A stretch of 64,000 nt of DNA. It comes from Seohaeicola sp024304985 (GTDB lineage Bacteria; Pseudomonadota; Alphaproteobacteria; Rhodobacterales; Rhodobacteraceae). Location: positions 22,783-86,782 of the forward strand of contig NZ_JARAMP010000018.1 in the NCBI RefSeq assembly GCF_028802875.1, written 5' to 3'. Made by a program: the position numbers and the translations under genes. Positions 52,147-61,388 of the stretch are shown piece by piece; within the stretch, counting starts at the first letter, position 1, and the number at the start of each line of letters is the position of its first letter. The notes below the pieces were generated by a model. The model had not been told where the DNA came from and did no database searches. It saw nothing but the letters and a program-made list of their open reading frames with translations.

Positions 52147-53601
52147 ATGGCCATACCCGTCGAGACCTTCTTTCTTGATCCCGCAGCGCAGGGCACGTTG
52201 CAGGCGCGCATCCAGCAGATGATCGCTGGCGGTATTCTGTCGGGCCGTTTCCGGCGTGGCGAGAAGCTGCCCTCCACCCGCCGTCTGGCGCTGCATCTGG
52301 GAATCAGCCGCATCACAGTGACACTGGCCTATACGGAATTGCTGGCCAATGACTACCTCGCCGCCAAGGGGCGGTCGGGTTACTATGTCTCTGACAATGC
52401 ACCGGAACCGCCACCCGGCCCGACCACCGTGCCCCGACAAGATGCGGTGGACTGGACGCGCGCCATCGGGCAGCGCTTTACGGGGGGATCGACCCCGGTG
52501 AAACCACAGGATTGGGCCAGTTTCCGATATCCCTTCATCTATGGTCAGGCGGACCCCACCCTGTTCGATCATGCCAACTGGCGGCTTTGCGCCGTGCAGG
52601 CGCTGGGGGCGCGGGATTTCACCGCACTGACAACCGACTACTATGATCAGGACGACCCGCAACTGATCGAATTCATCACCCGTCACACCCTGCCCCGGCG
52701 CGGAATCGTGGCGCGACCGTCCGAGATTCTAGTAACGCTCGGCGCGCAGAACGCGCTGTGGCTGACGGCTCAGGTTCTTTTGACACAACGTCGTCTGGCC
52801 GCGATCGAGGACCCTTGCTACCACGCGCTGCGCGATATCCTCATGCAGTCGCGTTGCCGTCTGGCCCCTGTTCCCGTGGACGCGGACGGTCTGCCGCCTG
52901 ATGCGATCCCGGATGGCACGGATGTCATCTTCACCACGCCCAGCCATCAATGCCCCACCTCGGCCACCATGCCGATGGACCGTCGCCGGGCTTTGCTGGA
53001 CCATGCGCGCGCATTGGATGCGATCATCGTCGAGGATGATTACGAGTTCGAGATGTCCTATCTGTCGCCACCCTCTCCGGCGTTGAAGTCGCTGGATACG
53101 GACGGGCGCGTGATCTATGTGGGCAGCTTCTCGAAATCGCTGTTTCCGGGGTTGAGGCTTGGCTATCTGGTGGGGTCCGAGGCGTTCATCCGCGAGGCCC
53201 GCGCCCTGCGCGCCAGTGTGCTGCGCCATCCGCCGGGGCACATTCAGCGCACGGCGGCCTATTTTCTGTCGCTGGGCCATTACGATGCACAGATCCGGCG
53301 TATGGCCCGTGCCCTCTCGGACCGCCGCAAGGTTCTCGAAGAGGCGATCCAGCAGCACGGATTGACCATCGCCGGACGTGGCACCTTCGGTGGATCAAGC
53401 ATCTGGATGCGCGCGCGGGACGGGGTGGATACCGGGCAGGTGGCACTTGATCTGCGCGCCAAGGGAGTGCTGATCGAACCGGGTGCACCTTTCTTCGCGG
53501 CCGACACCCCTCCCGCCCATTTCTATCGTCTGGCATATTCCTCGATCCCATCGACACGGATCGGCGACGGGGTCCGGTTGGTCGCGGAAGCGATGCGCTG
53601 A
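52147..53601 (+). CDS. tauR: TauR, MocR-type (GntR/aminotransferase) taurine regulator
   Basis: A 484-residue MocR protein. The N-terminal GntR winged helix (about 10-75) contains RGEKLPSTRRLALHLGISRITVTLAYTEL. The C-terminal domain (about 110-480) is a fold-type I aminotransferase with ATTIVEDDYEFE-like PLP Asp region (AIIVEDDYEFEMSY) and Lys in VGSFSKSLFPGLRLGYLVG. In R. capsulatus TauR activates taurine genes. It lies between tpa and xsc, with matching repeat pairs before tpa, before itself and before xsc. PLP-taurine adduct sensing is the expected mechanism. Confidence 0.9.
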   Translation: MAIPVETFFLDPAAQGTLQARIQQMIAGGILSGRFRRGEKLPSTRRLALHLGISRITVTLAYTELLANDYLAAKGRSGYYVSDNAPEPPPGPTTVPRQDAVDWTRAIGQRFTGGSTPVKPQDWASFRYPFIYGQADPTLFDHANWRLCAVQALGARDFTALTTDYYDQDDPQLIEFITRHTLPRRGIVARPSEILVTLGAQNALWLTAQVLLTQRRLAAIEDPCYHALRDILMQSRCRLAPVPVDADGLPPDAIPDGTDVIFTTPSHQCPTSATMPMDRRRALLDHARALDAIIVEDDYEFEMSYLSPPSPALKSLDTDGRVIYVGSFSKSLFPGLRLGYLVGSEAFIREARALRASVLRHPPGHIQRTAAYFLSLGHYDAQIRRMARALSDRRKVLEEAIQQHGLTIAGRGTFGGSSIWMRARDGVDTGQVALDLRAKGVLIEPGAPFFAADTPPAHFYRLAYSSIPSTRIGDGVRLVAEAMR

Positions 53602-53619
53602 TGCAGTAAGCGGTTTACT

Positions 53620-53652
53620 CTGGCCCTAGTGGCATAGATCAACTGGCCCTAT
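53620..53652 (+). promoter_or_regulatory. Paired TauR-like direct repeats upstream of xsc
   Basis: CTGGCCCTAG (53620-53629) and CTGGCCCTAT (53643-53652), 23 bp apart, 73 bases before the xsc start and 18 bases after the tauR stop. Confidence 0.75.
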
Positions 53653-53725
53653 TGTCAAAGGTCGGTGGCCCCTAATCTGATCCTTGCCCGGTTACGGGCC
53701 TTTTCCCCTGACCGGAGCATTCCCC

Positions 53726-55504
53726 ATGAAAATGACAACCGAAGAAGCCTTCGTGAAGACCCTTCAGATGCATGGGATCGAACATGCCTTCGGGATCATC
53801 GGTTCCGCATTCATGCCGATTTCCGATCTGTTCCCGCGCGCGGGCATCACCTTTTGGGATTGCGCCCATGAAGGCTCGGGCGGGATGATGGCGGATGGGT
53901 ATACTCGCGCCACGGGCAAGATGTCGATGATGATTGCGCAGAACGGGCCCGGCATCACCAATTTCGTGACGGCCGTGAAAACCGCCTACTGGAACCACAC
54001 GCCGCTGCTGCTCGTCACGCCGCAGGCCGCCAACAAGACCATCGGCATGGGCGGTTTTCAGGAGGTCGAGCAGATGGCGCTGTTCAAGGACATGGTCGCC
54101 TATCAGGAGGAGGTGCGCGACCCGTCCCGCGTGGCTGAGGTATTGAACCGGGTTATCCTGAACGCGCGGCGGATGTCGGCCCCGGCACAGATCAACATGC
54201 CGCGCGATTACTGGACGCAGGTGATCGATATCGAGTTGCCCGAAATGGTGACCTTCGAGCGCCCCGGCGGCGGCGAGGAGGCGGTGCAACGCGCCGCCGA
54301 CCTTTTGTCATCTGCGCGTTTCCCGGTAATTCTGAACGGCGCGGGCGTGGTTCTGGGCGGGGCAATCCCCGCGTCCATGGCGCTGGCCGAACGGTTGGAT
54401 GCGCCGGTCTGCGTGGGCTATCAGCACAATGACGCCTTCCCCGGCTCGCATCCGTTGTTTGCAGGGCCGCTGGGATATAACGGGTCAAAGGCGGGGATGG
54501 AGCTGATCGCCAAGGCAGATGTGGTGCTGTGTCTTGGCACGCGGCTCAATCCGTTCTCGACGCTGCCGGGCTATGGCATCGACTACTGGCCGAAAGAGGC
54601 CAAGATCATTCAGGTCGATATCAACCCTGACCGTATCGGCCTGACCAAAAAGGTAACGGTGGGGATTGTGGGCGACGCGAAGAAGGTCGCCATCTCCATT
54701 CTTGAAAGGCTTTCGCCGACAGCAGGCGATGCCGGTCGGATCGAGCGGAAATCCCTGATCGCACAGACGAAATCGCAATGGGCGCAGCAACTCTCCTCGA
54801 TGGATCATGAAGAGGACGACCCCGGCACCACATGGAATCAGCGTGCCCGCGCCGACAAGCCTGACTGGATGAGCCCCCGGATGGCCTGGCGGGCGATCCA
54901 GTCCGCGCTGCCACGCGACGCGATTATCAGCTCGGATATCGGCAACAACTGCGCCATCGGCAACGCCTATCCCAGCTTCGAGGCGGGGCGGAAGTATCTT
55001 GCACCCGGTCTGTTCGGGCCCTGCGGTTACGGTCTTCCGTCCATTATCGGTGCCAAGATCGGCTGCCCCGATACGCCGGTGGTGGGCTTTGCGGGGGACG
55101 GTGCCTTTGGCATCGCAGTCACGGAACTGACCGCGATCGGCCGCCCGGAATGGCCCGCCATCACGATGGTCGTGTTCCGAAACTACCAATGGGGCGCGGA
55201 AAAGCGCAATTCGACCCTGTGGTATGACGACAATTTCGTGGGCACCGAACTGGATGAACAGGTCAGTTATGCCGCAATCGCGCGCGCCTGTGGCTTGCAG
55301 GGTGTGCAGGCGAAAACGATGGAGGAATTGCGCGCCGCCCTGACCACTGCGATCGAGGATCAGATGCAGCATGGCAAGACCACGCTGATCGAAGCCCTCA
55401 TCAACCAAGAACTGGGTGAACCCTTCCGCCGCGACGCCATGAAGAAACCGGTTCCGGTCGCAGGCATTTCCGCCGCCGATATGCGCACACAGCAGCCGCT
55501 CTGA
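53726..55504 (+). CDS. xsc: Sulfoacetaldehyde acetyltransferase
   Basis: A 592-residue ThDP enzyme that converts sulfoacetaldehyde and phosphate to sulfite and acetyl phosphate, the C-S bond cleavage step. N-terminal MTTEEAFVKTLQMHGIEHAFGIIGSAFMPISDLFP with the activating Glu in CAHEGSGGMMADGY; C-terminal ThDP motif GFAGDGAFGIAVTELTAI ending VFRNYQWGAEKRN. Length and the Xsc-specific GSAFMP and NYQWGAEKRN blocks distinguish it from acetolactate synthase. ATG at 53726 follows CCGGAGC. Own promoter with TauR-like repeats. Separated from pta by 160 bp carrying repeat copy D. Confidence 0.95.
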   Translation: MKMTTEEAFVKTLQMHGIEHAFGIIGSAFMPISDLFPRAGITFWDCAHEGSGGMMADGYTRATGKMSMMIAQNGPGITNFVTAVKTAYWNHTPLLLVTPQAANKTIGMGGFQEVEQMALFKDMVAYQEEVRDPSRVAEVLNRVILNARRMSAPAQINMPRDYWTQVIDIELPEMVTFERPGGGEEAVQRAADLLSSARFPVILNGAGVVLGGAIPASMALAERLDAPVCVGYQHNDAFPGSHPLFAGPLGYNGSKAGMELIAKADVVLCLGTRLNPFSTLPGYGIDYWPKEAKIIQVDINPDRIGLTKKVTVGIVGDAKKVAISILERLSPTAGDAGRIERKSLIAQTKSQWAQQLSSMDHEEDDPGTTWNQRARADKPDWMSPRMAWRAIQSALPRDAIISSDIGNNCAIGNAYPSFEAGRKYLAPGLFGPCGYGLPSIIGAKIGCPDTPVVGFAGDGAFGIAVTELTAIGRPEWPAITMVVFRNYQWGAEKRNSTLWYDDNFVGTELDEQVSYAAIARACGLQGVQAKTMEELRAALTTAIEDQMQHGKTTLIEALINQELGEPFRRDAMKKPVPVAGISAADMRTQQPL

Positions 55505-55531
55505 ACCCGGTGGGTCCACAGCGCCGCCATG

Positions 55532-55571
55532 TTTCTTCTTGCCGGAAATATCCCCCGCGCGGAGCGCATCC
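55532..55571 (+). repeat. Intergenic repeat copy D
   Basis: TTTCTTCTTGCC, GG, AAATATCCCCC, GCGCGGAGCGCATC, 28 bases after the xsc stop and 94 before pta. One extra C distinguishes it from copies B and C. Confidence 0.75.
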
Positions 55572-55664
55572 GCCGGGAAGGATTGTCCTTCAGCAAAGGC
55601 AAGGTCGGAACGCTGATCCTTCACCCTTGCCTAATGTCTGAACCCGTGGTCGATTGAACCGGTC

Positions 55665-56603
55665 ATGAGAGAACCCTTTCCCTTCTTGTCGCAAGTGACC
55701 GCAGAGGCTCCGCGGCGACTTCTGGATCAGGCGCGTGGCCTGCCGGTGCCGCGCGTCGCGCTGGTGAATGCCGGCAGCGTGAATGCGCTTGAAGGGATCC
55801 GCGAGGCCGCCGACGCGGGGCTGGCCCACCCTGTCCTGATTGGGGATGCGCCAAAGATCAGGACTGTGGCAGATGAAATCGGCTGGGATATCGCCGCCCT
55901 GCGCCTGATCCACGCCCCCGGGGCCGAGGCGAGCCACCGGGCCGCCGAATTGGCCCGCAAGGGCGAGGTCGATGCGATCATGAAGGGGCAGGTGCATACT
56001 TCGGTCTTTCTCAAAGGTCTGTTGCCGCGCGCGGCCGGACTGCGGGACGCCGATACGCGCTGCGGTCATGTGTTTCACATCACGGCGCCCCATTCCGACC
56101 GTCCGCTTCTGCTGACTGATGGTGCGCTGAACGTGGATCCGGATATCGCCTGTCGTCAGGCCTGCCTGACCCACGCCGTGCGTCTGGCACAGCAGTTGGG
56201 GATCGCGCGTCCCAAGGCGGGCATCCTGTCGGCGAATGAGGATCCGCTTCCCTCGCTTCAGAATTCGATGGATGCGGCTGTGATCTCTGCCTGGGCCAAA
56301 ACCGCCTTGCCACAGGCAGATGTGGCCGGACCGATGGCGCTGGATCTGATCTTTTCGGCCGAGGCGGCGGCGGCCAAGAACTATGTCTCGCCCGTCGCGG
56401 GGGACGCGGACATCATCCTGACGCCCAACATCACAACGGGGAATGCGATCTTCAAGCTGATGTCGCTGGGGATGGGGTGCTGTGCCGCCGGGGTCGTGCT
56501 GGGATTGAAGGTTCCGGTCCTGCTGACCTCTCGTGCGCAGGGGGCACCGGCGCGCATAGCATCGGCGGCGCTGGGGGTCATCGCGGCGGGGGTGCGGCGA
56601 TGA
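55665..56603 (+). CDS. pta: Phosphate acetyltransferase (short form)
   Basis: A 312-residue protein of the PTA/PTB catalytic-domain family, with VALVNAGSVNALEGIREAADAGLAHPVLIGDAPKIR, GEVDAIMKGQVHTSVFLKG and NITTGNAIFKLMSLG. It converts the acetyl phosphate made by Xsc to acetyl-CoA, linking taurine carbon to central metabolism. ATG at 55665 lies in GGTCATGAGAG, with weak ribosome-binding signal. It overlaps ackA by 4 bases. The short form lacks the regulatory DRTGG/P-loop domain of long Pta. Confidence 0.88.
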   Translation: MREPFPFLSQVTAEAPRRLLDQARGLPVPRVALVNAGSVNALEGIREAADAGLAHPVLIGDAPKIRTVADEIGWDIAALRLIHAPGAEASHRAAELARKGEVDAIMKGQVHTSVFLKGLLPRAAGLRDADTRCGHVFHITAPHSDRPLLLTDGALNVDPDIACRQACLTHAVRLAQQLGIARPKAGILSANEDPLPSLQNSMDAAVISAWAKTALPQADVAGPMALDLIFSAEAAAAKNYVSPVAGDADIILTPNITTGNAIFKLMSLGMGCCAAGVVLGLKVPVLLTSRAQGAPARIASAALGVIAAGVRR

Positions 56604-57670
56604 TCCTGGTCGTCAATGCCGGGTCCAGCTCGATCAAGGTCGAGGTGTTCGACAGGGATCTGGTGTCGCTTTGCCATGCGGCTGTGTCCGAGATCGGCAG
56701 TGCCTCAGCCCGGTTGCGGATAGGTGACCGAGCCGAGGCCGTGCTTGCTGCGGATCACGGGTCGGCACTGGCGCATCTGCTTGGGGCTTTGTCCGGAGAG
56801 GGTATCACGCTGGACCGCTTGACGGCTGCGGCGCATCGGATCGTGCATGGTGGCGCGGATCTGACGGCCCCCGCCCGGCTGACGCCGGAGGTGTTGGACA
56901 AAGTGGCCGCCTGCAATGATCTGGCGCCGCTTCACAACCCGCATAACCTGTCGGGAATCGCAGCCTTGATGCGGCTGGCCCCGGATCTGCCGCAATTCGC
57001 CAGCTTTGATACGGCTTTTCACGCAACGAATCCGGCGCTTGCCGTGACCTATGCCATTCCGAAGGCCGAGCGTGACAAAGGCATCCGGCGCTATGGCTTT
57101 CACGGGCTGAGCTATGCGGGACTGGTCGAGAAGCTGCGCCCGGCCCTGCCGGGGCGCTTGCTGGCGCTGCATCTGGGCAACGGCGCCAGTCTTTGCGCGA
57201 TCGTTGAGGGGCGCTCGGTTGCGACCTCGATGGGGTATTCGCCGCTGGATGGTTTGGTGATGGGCAGCCGTGCGGGAAGTATCGACGGGATGGCGGTGCT
57301 GCGGATGGCTGCGGATCACGGGATCGAGGGGGCGGCACATCTGTTGAATCATGACAGCGGGTTACGCGCGGTTGGCGGCACAAATGACATGGCAGAGCTT
57401 CTCGCCACCGATACGGAGCGGGCACGCTTTGCGGTGGATCATTTCTGCTATTGGGCCGCGCGGCAGGCGGGATCGGCCATTGTCGCCATGGGCGGTCTGG
57501 ACGCCATCGCCTTCACGGGTGGCATTGGCGAGAATGCAGGGGCGGTGCGTGACACGATCGTTGCGCATCTTGCCTGTTTCGGACCGGTGCCCGTCCATAT
57601 CGTGCCTGCGGATGAGGAACGGCAGATCGCACGCGATGCCCTGTCGCTGATGCAGGGGGTGACGGCATGA
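56600..57670 (+). CDS. ackA: Acetate kinase
   Basis: A 356-residue acetokinase-family protein with LVVNAGSSSIKVEVFD at the N-terminus, AHRIVHGG, RYGFHGLSY and LLALHLGNGASLCAI. It interconverts acetyl phosphate plus ADP with acetate plus ATP, so part of the Xsc product can yield ATP by substrate-level phosphorylation. It is somewhat shorter than the roughly 400-residue enzyme of enterics. ATG overlaps the pta stop; its own stop overlaps soeA. Confidence 0.92.
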   Translation: MILVVNAGSSSIKVEVFDRDLVSLCHAAVSEIGSASARLRIGDRAEAVLAADHGSALAHLLGALSGEGITLDRLTAAAHRIVHGGADLTAPARLTPEVLDKVAACNDLAPLHNPHNLSGIAALMRLAPDLPQFASFDTAFHATNPALAVTYAIPKAERDKGIRRYGFHGLSYAGLVEKLRPALPGRLLALHLGNGASLCAIVEGRSVATSMGYSPLDGLVMGSRAGSIDGMAVLRMAADHGIEGAAHLLNHDSGLRAVGGTNDMAELLATDTERARFAVDHFCYWAARQAGSAIVAMGGLDAIAFTGGIGENAGAVRDTIVAHLACFGPVPVHIVPADEERQIARDALSLMQGVTA

Positions 57671-60489
57671 CCCAGCCATATCTGGACACTTCTCCCCCTG
57701 TATCGGACGAGATCCGCAAGACCACCTGCTACATGTGCGCCTGCCGTTGCGGGATCAACGTGCACATGAAAGGAGACAAGGTCGCCTATATCGAAGGCAA
57801 CCGCGATCATCCTGTGAACAAGGGTGTTCTCTGTGCCAAGGGCTCGGCCGGGATCATGCAGGTCAACGCACCTTCGCGACTGCGCGCGCCGTTAAAGCGG
57901 GTTGGGCCGCGCGGATCCGGGCAGTTCGAAGAGATCAGCTGGGACGAGGCGCTGGCGCTCGCGGTATCGTGGTTGAAGCCATTGCGCGAAACCGCCCCCG
58001 AAAAGCTGGCCTTCTTTACCGGGCGGGATCAGTCCCAAAGCTTCACCGGTTGGTGGGCGCAGCAATTCGGCACGCCCAACTTCGCTGCCCATGGCGGGTT
58101 TTGCAGCGTCAACATGGCGGCGGCGGGCATCTACACGATGGGCGGGGCCTTCTGGGAGTTCGGCCAGCCCGATTGGGAGCATACGAAGCTGTTCATCCTG
58201 TTCGGCGTAGCCGAGGATCATGACAGCAACCCGATCAAGATGGGGATCGGCAAGCTCAAGGCGCGCGGGGCGCGGATCGTGGGGGTCAATCCGATCCGGT
58301 CTGGTTACAACGCCGTGGCCGATGACTGGCTGGGGATCACTCCGGGCACTGACGGGCTGCTGATTCTGTCGCTGGTGCATGAGTTGCTGCGCGCGGGCAA
58401 AATCGACGTGGATTACCTGTCGCGCTATACCAACGCTCCCGTTCTGGTGAATGGCGATCCGAAATCGCCGGAATACGGGCTTTTCCTGCGCGATGACGCG
58501 GGCAAGCCCTTGGTCATCGACCGGGCCACTGGCAAGCTGACCGCCTTCGATCAACCCGGCGTGCGCCCCGATCTGGCGGCAAGCCACCGCCATGCGGGTG
58601 TAACCCATCGGCCGGTGATGCATCTGCTGGCCGAACGGTATCTTGATCCGCAATATGCGCCCGAGGCCGTAGCGGCACGTACCGGAATTGCCGCGGCCAA
58701 AATCCGCGCCCTGGCAGCACAGATTGCGCATGCCGCCTTTGACGCACCCGTCGTACTGGAGCGGCAATGGACCGATTTCCGGGGCGAGAGTCATGAAACC
58801 ATGGTGGGCCGCCCCGTCGCCTTTCACGCGATGCGGGGGATCTCGGCCCATTCCAACGGGTTCCAGACCGCCCGCGCGCTGCATATGTTGCAAATCCTGC
58901 TCGGGGCGGTGGAAACCCCCGGCGGGATGCGCTTCAAGCCACCCTATCCCAAGCCTGCGACCGCCCATCCCAAGCCGCATTGCAAGGTGACGCCCGGCGC
59001 GCCGCTGGATGGGCCGCATCTGGGCTATGTGCAGGGGCCGGATGACCTGTGCCTCAAGGATGACGGCACGCCTGCGCGGATCGACAAGGCGTTCACATGG
59101 GAAAACCCCATGTCGGCCCATGGGTTGATGCATATGGTCATCAGCAATGCCCACGCCGGCGATCCCTACCGGATCGACACGCTGTTTCTGTATATGGCGA
59201 ATATGTCGTGGAATTCGTCCATGAACACGGGCGGCGTCATCAAGATGCTGACCAATACGGACGAGAACGGCGATTATGTGATCCCGCGCATCATCTATTC
59301 CGATGCCTATAGTTCCGAGATGGTCGCCTATGCCGATCTGATCCTGCCCGACACGACCTATCTGGAGCGGCATGACTGCATCAGCCTTCTGGATCGCCCG
59401 ATTTCCGAGGCCGATGGCGCCGGGGATGCAATCCGCTGGCCGGTGGTTCAGCCTGACCGAGATGTGCGCGGGTTCCAGTCGGTGCTGCTGGATCTGGGGG
59501 CACGGTTGAACCTGCCGGGTATGGTGAACCCGGATGGCAGCGCGCGGTTTGTCGATTACGCCGACTATATCGTGAACCACGAACGCAAGCCCGGCGTCGG
59601 TCCTTTGGCCGGGTGGCGCACAGGCGAAAAGGGTCTGACCCATGGGCGCGGCATGCCCAACGCGGCGCAACTGGATGAATACATCCGCAACGGCGGTTTC
59701 TTTGTGGCGCATGTGCCGGAAGATGCCGCCTATTTCAAACCGTGGAACCGCGCCTATCAGGATTGGGCCGTGGGCATGGGCTTTTACGACAAGCCCGAAC
59801 CCTATCTGTTCCAGCTTTACGTCGAGCCGCTGCGGCGGTTCCAACTTGCAGCCGATGGACATGGGACACGCCAACCGCCCGAGCATCTACGCCAGCGGAT
59901 CAAGGCGACGCTTGACCCACTACCCGTCTGGTATGCCGCGCTGGAAGACGGCCATGCCGACCCTGAGGAATTCCCGATCCATGCCCTGACGCAGCGCCCA
60001 ATGGCGATGTATCACTCATGGGGCACGCAGAACGCATGGCTCCGCCAGATCCACGGGGTTAACCCACTTTATGTGCCGACAAAGCTCTGGGTGCAGCATG
60101 GCTTTGCCGAGGGGGATTGGGCGCAGGTGACCTCGGCGCATGGGGTGATCACCGTGCCAGTCTCGCATATGGCGGCGCTGAACGAGAACACGGTCTGGAC
60201 GTGGAATGCCATCGGCAAACGCAAAGGTGCATGGGCACTGGATGAAGAGGCACAGGAAGGCGAGAAGGGGTTTCTGTTGAACCATCTGATCCACGAATTG
60301 CTGCCGCCGCGCGGGGATGGGTTGCGCTGGTCGAATTCCGATCCAGTCACAGGGCAGGCAGCGTGGTTCGATCTGCGCGTGAAGATCGAGAAGGTGCCCG
60401 CCCCGGCGCGAAGTCAGCCTGCCTATCCTGCCATCAAGTCTCCTGTCGGAAAGGGTCCGGATTCAATGGCATGGAAGGTCAGTCGATGA
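57667..60489 (+). CDS. soeA: SoeA-type sulfite dehydrogenase molybdopterin subunit
   Basis: A 940-residue DMSO-reductase-family molybdoenzyme. No twin-arginine signal is present, so it is cytoplasmic. The N-terminal [4Fe-4S] site is C21-x2-C24-x3-C28-x27-C56. Further blocks are WWAQQFGTPNFAAHGGFCSVNMA (molybdenum-ligand region with a Cys), GIGKLKARGARIVGVNP and a C-terminal molydopterin-dinucleotide domain (about 770-900) with HSWGTQNAWLRQIHG. It oxidises sulfite to sulfate on the cytoplasmic face and passes electrons to SoeB. Its place directly behind xsc-pta-ackA, which releases sulfite, supports this over formate or thiosulfate/polysulfide function. ATG overlaps the ackA stop. Confidence 0.88.
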   Translation: MTQPYLDTSPPVSDEIRKTTCYMCACRCGINVHMKGDKVAYIEGNRDHPVNKGVLCAKGSAGIMQVNAPSRLRAPLKRVGPRGSGQFEEISWDEALALAVSWLKPLRETAPEKLAFFTGRDQSQSFTGWWAQQFGTPNFAAHGGFCSVNMAAAGIYTMGGAFWEFGQPDWEHTKLFILFGVAEDHDSNPIKMGIGKLKARGARIVGVNPIRSGYNAVADDWLGITPGTDGLLILSLVHELLRAGKIDVDYLSRYTNAPVLVNGDPKSPEYGLFLRDDAGKPLVIDRATGKLTAFDQPGVRPDLAASHRHAGVTHRPVMHLLAERYLDPQYAPEAVAARTGIAAAKIRALAAQIAHAAFDAPVVLERQWTDFRGESHETMVGRPVAFHAMRGISAHSNGFQTARALHMLQILLGAVETPGGMRFKPPYPKPATAHPKPHCKVTPGAPLDGPHLGYVQGPDDLCLKDDGTPARIDKAFTWENPMSAHGLMHMVISNAHAGDPYRIDTLFLYMANMSWNSSMNTGGVIKMLTNTDENGDYVIPRIIYSDAYSSEMVAYADLILPDTTYLERHDCISLLDRPISEADGAGDAIRWPVVQPDRDVRGFQSVLLDLGARLNLPGMVNPDGSARFVDYADYIVNHERKPGVGPLAGWRTGEKGLTHGRGMPNAAQLDEYIRNGGFFVAHVPEDAAYFKPWNRAYQDWAVGMGFYDKPEPYLFQLYVEPLRRFQLAADGHGTRQPPEHLRQRIKATLDPLPVWYAALEDGHADPEEFPIHALTQRPMAMYHSWGTQNAWLRQIHGVNPLYVPTKLWVQHGFAEGDWAQVTSAHGVITVPVSHMAALNENTVWTWNAIGKRKGAWALDEEAQEGEKGFLLNHLIHELLPPRGDGLRWSNSDPVTGQAAWFDLRVKIEKVPAPARSQPAYPAIKSPVGKGPDSMAWKVSR

Positions 60490-60635
60490 GTCCCCAGCAG
60501 CGCACCCTTTTGTTGATCGCGGTTTTTGTTGCTTTGATCATCGGCAGTTTCATCTGGTTCATCGCCACGTGGGATCCGGCACAGGAGCAGCCCGTATCAA
60601 CCATAATCGAACCGGATGAGGTGCGTCAGGTATGA
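60486..60635 (+). CDS. 49-residue single-TM protein between soeA and soeB
   Basis: A small protein with basic N-terminus (PQQR), one membrane helix (about residues 8-28, LLLIAVFVALIIGSFIWFIA) and an acidic tail predicted on the periplasmic side. ATG at 60486 overlaps the soeA stop and has GGAAGG 7 bases upstream; its stop overlaps the soeB start. Both junctions are ATGA, so it is a real, translationally coupled gene. I do not recognise a family. Placement suggests a small accessory subunit of the sulfite dehydrogenase, akin to CydX-type proteins in other respiratory complexes (inference). Confidence 0.8.
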   Translation: MSPQQRTLLLIAVFVALIIGSFIWFIATWDPAQEQPVSTIIEPDEVRQV

Positions 60636-61387
60636 CCACCCTGCCCTCTCATACCGAGCGCAAGCTGGGGCTGGTCATTGACCTTGATACCTGCGTCGGC
60701 TGTCACGCCTGTGTGGTGTCCTGCAAGGGGTGGAACACCGAAAACTACGGCGCGCCTCTGTCGGATCAGGACCCCTACGGGGCCGAACCATCCGGCACCT
60801 TTCTGAATCGGGTGCACAGCTATGAGGTGCAGCCCGCATCGGGCGCGGCGCAACTGGTGCATTTCCCGAAATCCTGTCTGCATTGCGACAATGCCCCTTG
60901 CGTGACGGTCTGCCCCACGGGTGCAAGCTACAAGCGTCAGGAGGACGGCATCGTTCTGGTAAACGAGGATGCCTGCATCGGATGCGGTCTATGCGCCTGG
61001 GCCTGCCCTTATGGCGCGCGCGAGATGGATATGGCGGCCAAGGTGATGAAAAAATGCACTCTTTGCGTCGACAGAATTTATAATGTGAACCTGCCAGAGG
61101 AGGACCGCGTGCCCGCTTGTGTGCGGACCTGTCCCAGCAATGCGCGCCATTTCGGGGATCTGGCCGACCCAAACAGCGATGTCAGCCAATTGGTCGCGGC
61201 ACGCGGTGGAATGGACCTGATGCCGGAGCAGGGCACAGCTCCCGTGAACAAGTACCTGCCGCCCCGGATCAAGGACAGGCTGGACCGGGCGGAGGAGATC
61301 GATATCCTAGCCCCCTTCCTTGAACCCGTAACAGATCAGCCCAAGGGTTTCCTTGGTTGGCTGGACAAGGCATTGGACAGGTTCTGA
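60632..61387 (+). CDS. soeB: SoeB-type iron-sulfur subunit of sulfite dehydrogenase
   Basis: A 251-residue ferredoxin-like subunit with four cysteine clusters: CVGCHACVVSCKGWN, CLHCDNAPCVTVCPTGA, CIGCGLCAWACPYGARE and KKCTLCVDRI with CVRTCPSNAR. Sixteen cysteines can hold four [4Fe-4S] clusters, as in DmsB/SoeB. It relays electrons from SoeA to the membrane anchor SoeC. It starts inside the stop of the 49-residue gene and ends 1 base before soeC. Confidence 0.92.
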   Translation: MTTLPSHTERKLGLVIDLDTCVGCHACVVSCKGWNTENYGAPLSDQDPYGAEPSGTFLNRVHSYEVQPASGAAQLVHFPKSCLHCDNAPCVTVCPTGASYKRQEDGIVLVNEDACIGCGLCAWACPYGAREMDMAAKVMKKCTLCVDRIYNVNLPEEDRVPACVRTCPSNARHFGDLADPNSDVSQLVAARGGMDLMPEQGTAPVNKYLPPRIKDRLDRAEEIDILAPFLEPVTDQPKGFLGWLDKALDRF

Positions 61388-61388
61388 C

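Noticed and set aside
57892..59886. 664-codon minus-strand open frame opposite soeA
   Set aside because: Lies wholly within soeA, with Arg/His/Pro-rich composition and no recognisable motif; soeA has full cofactor motifs.
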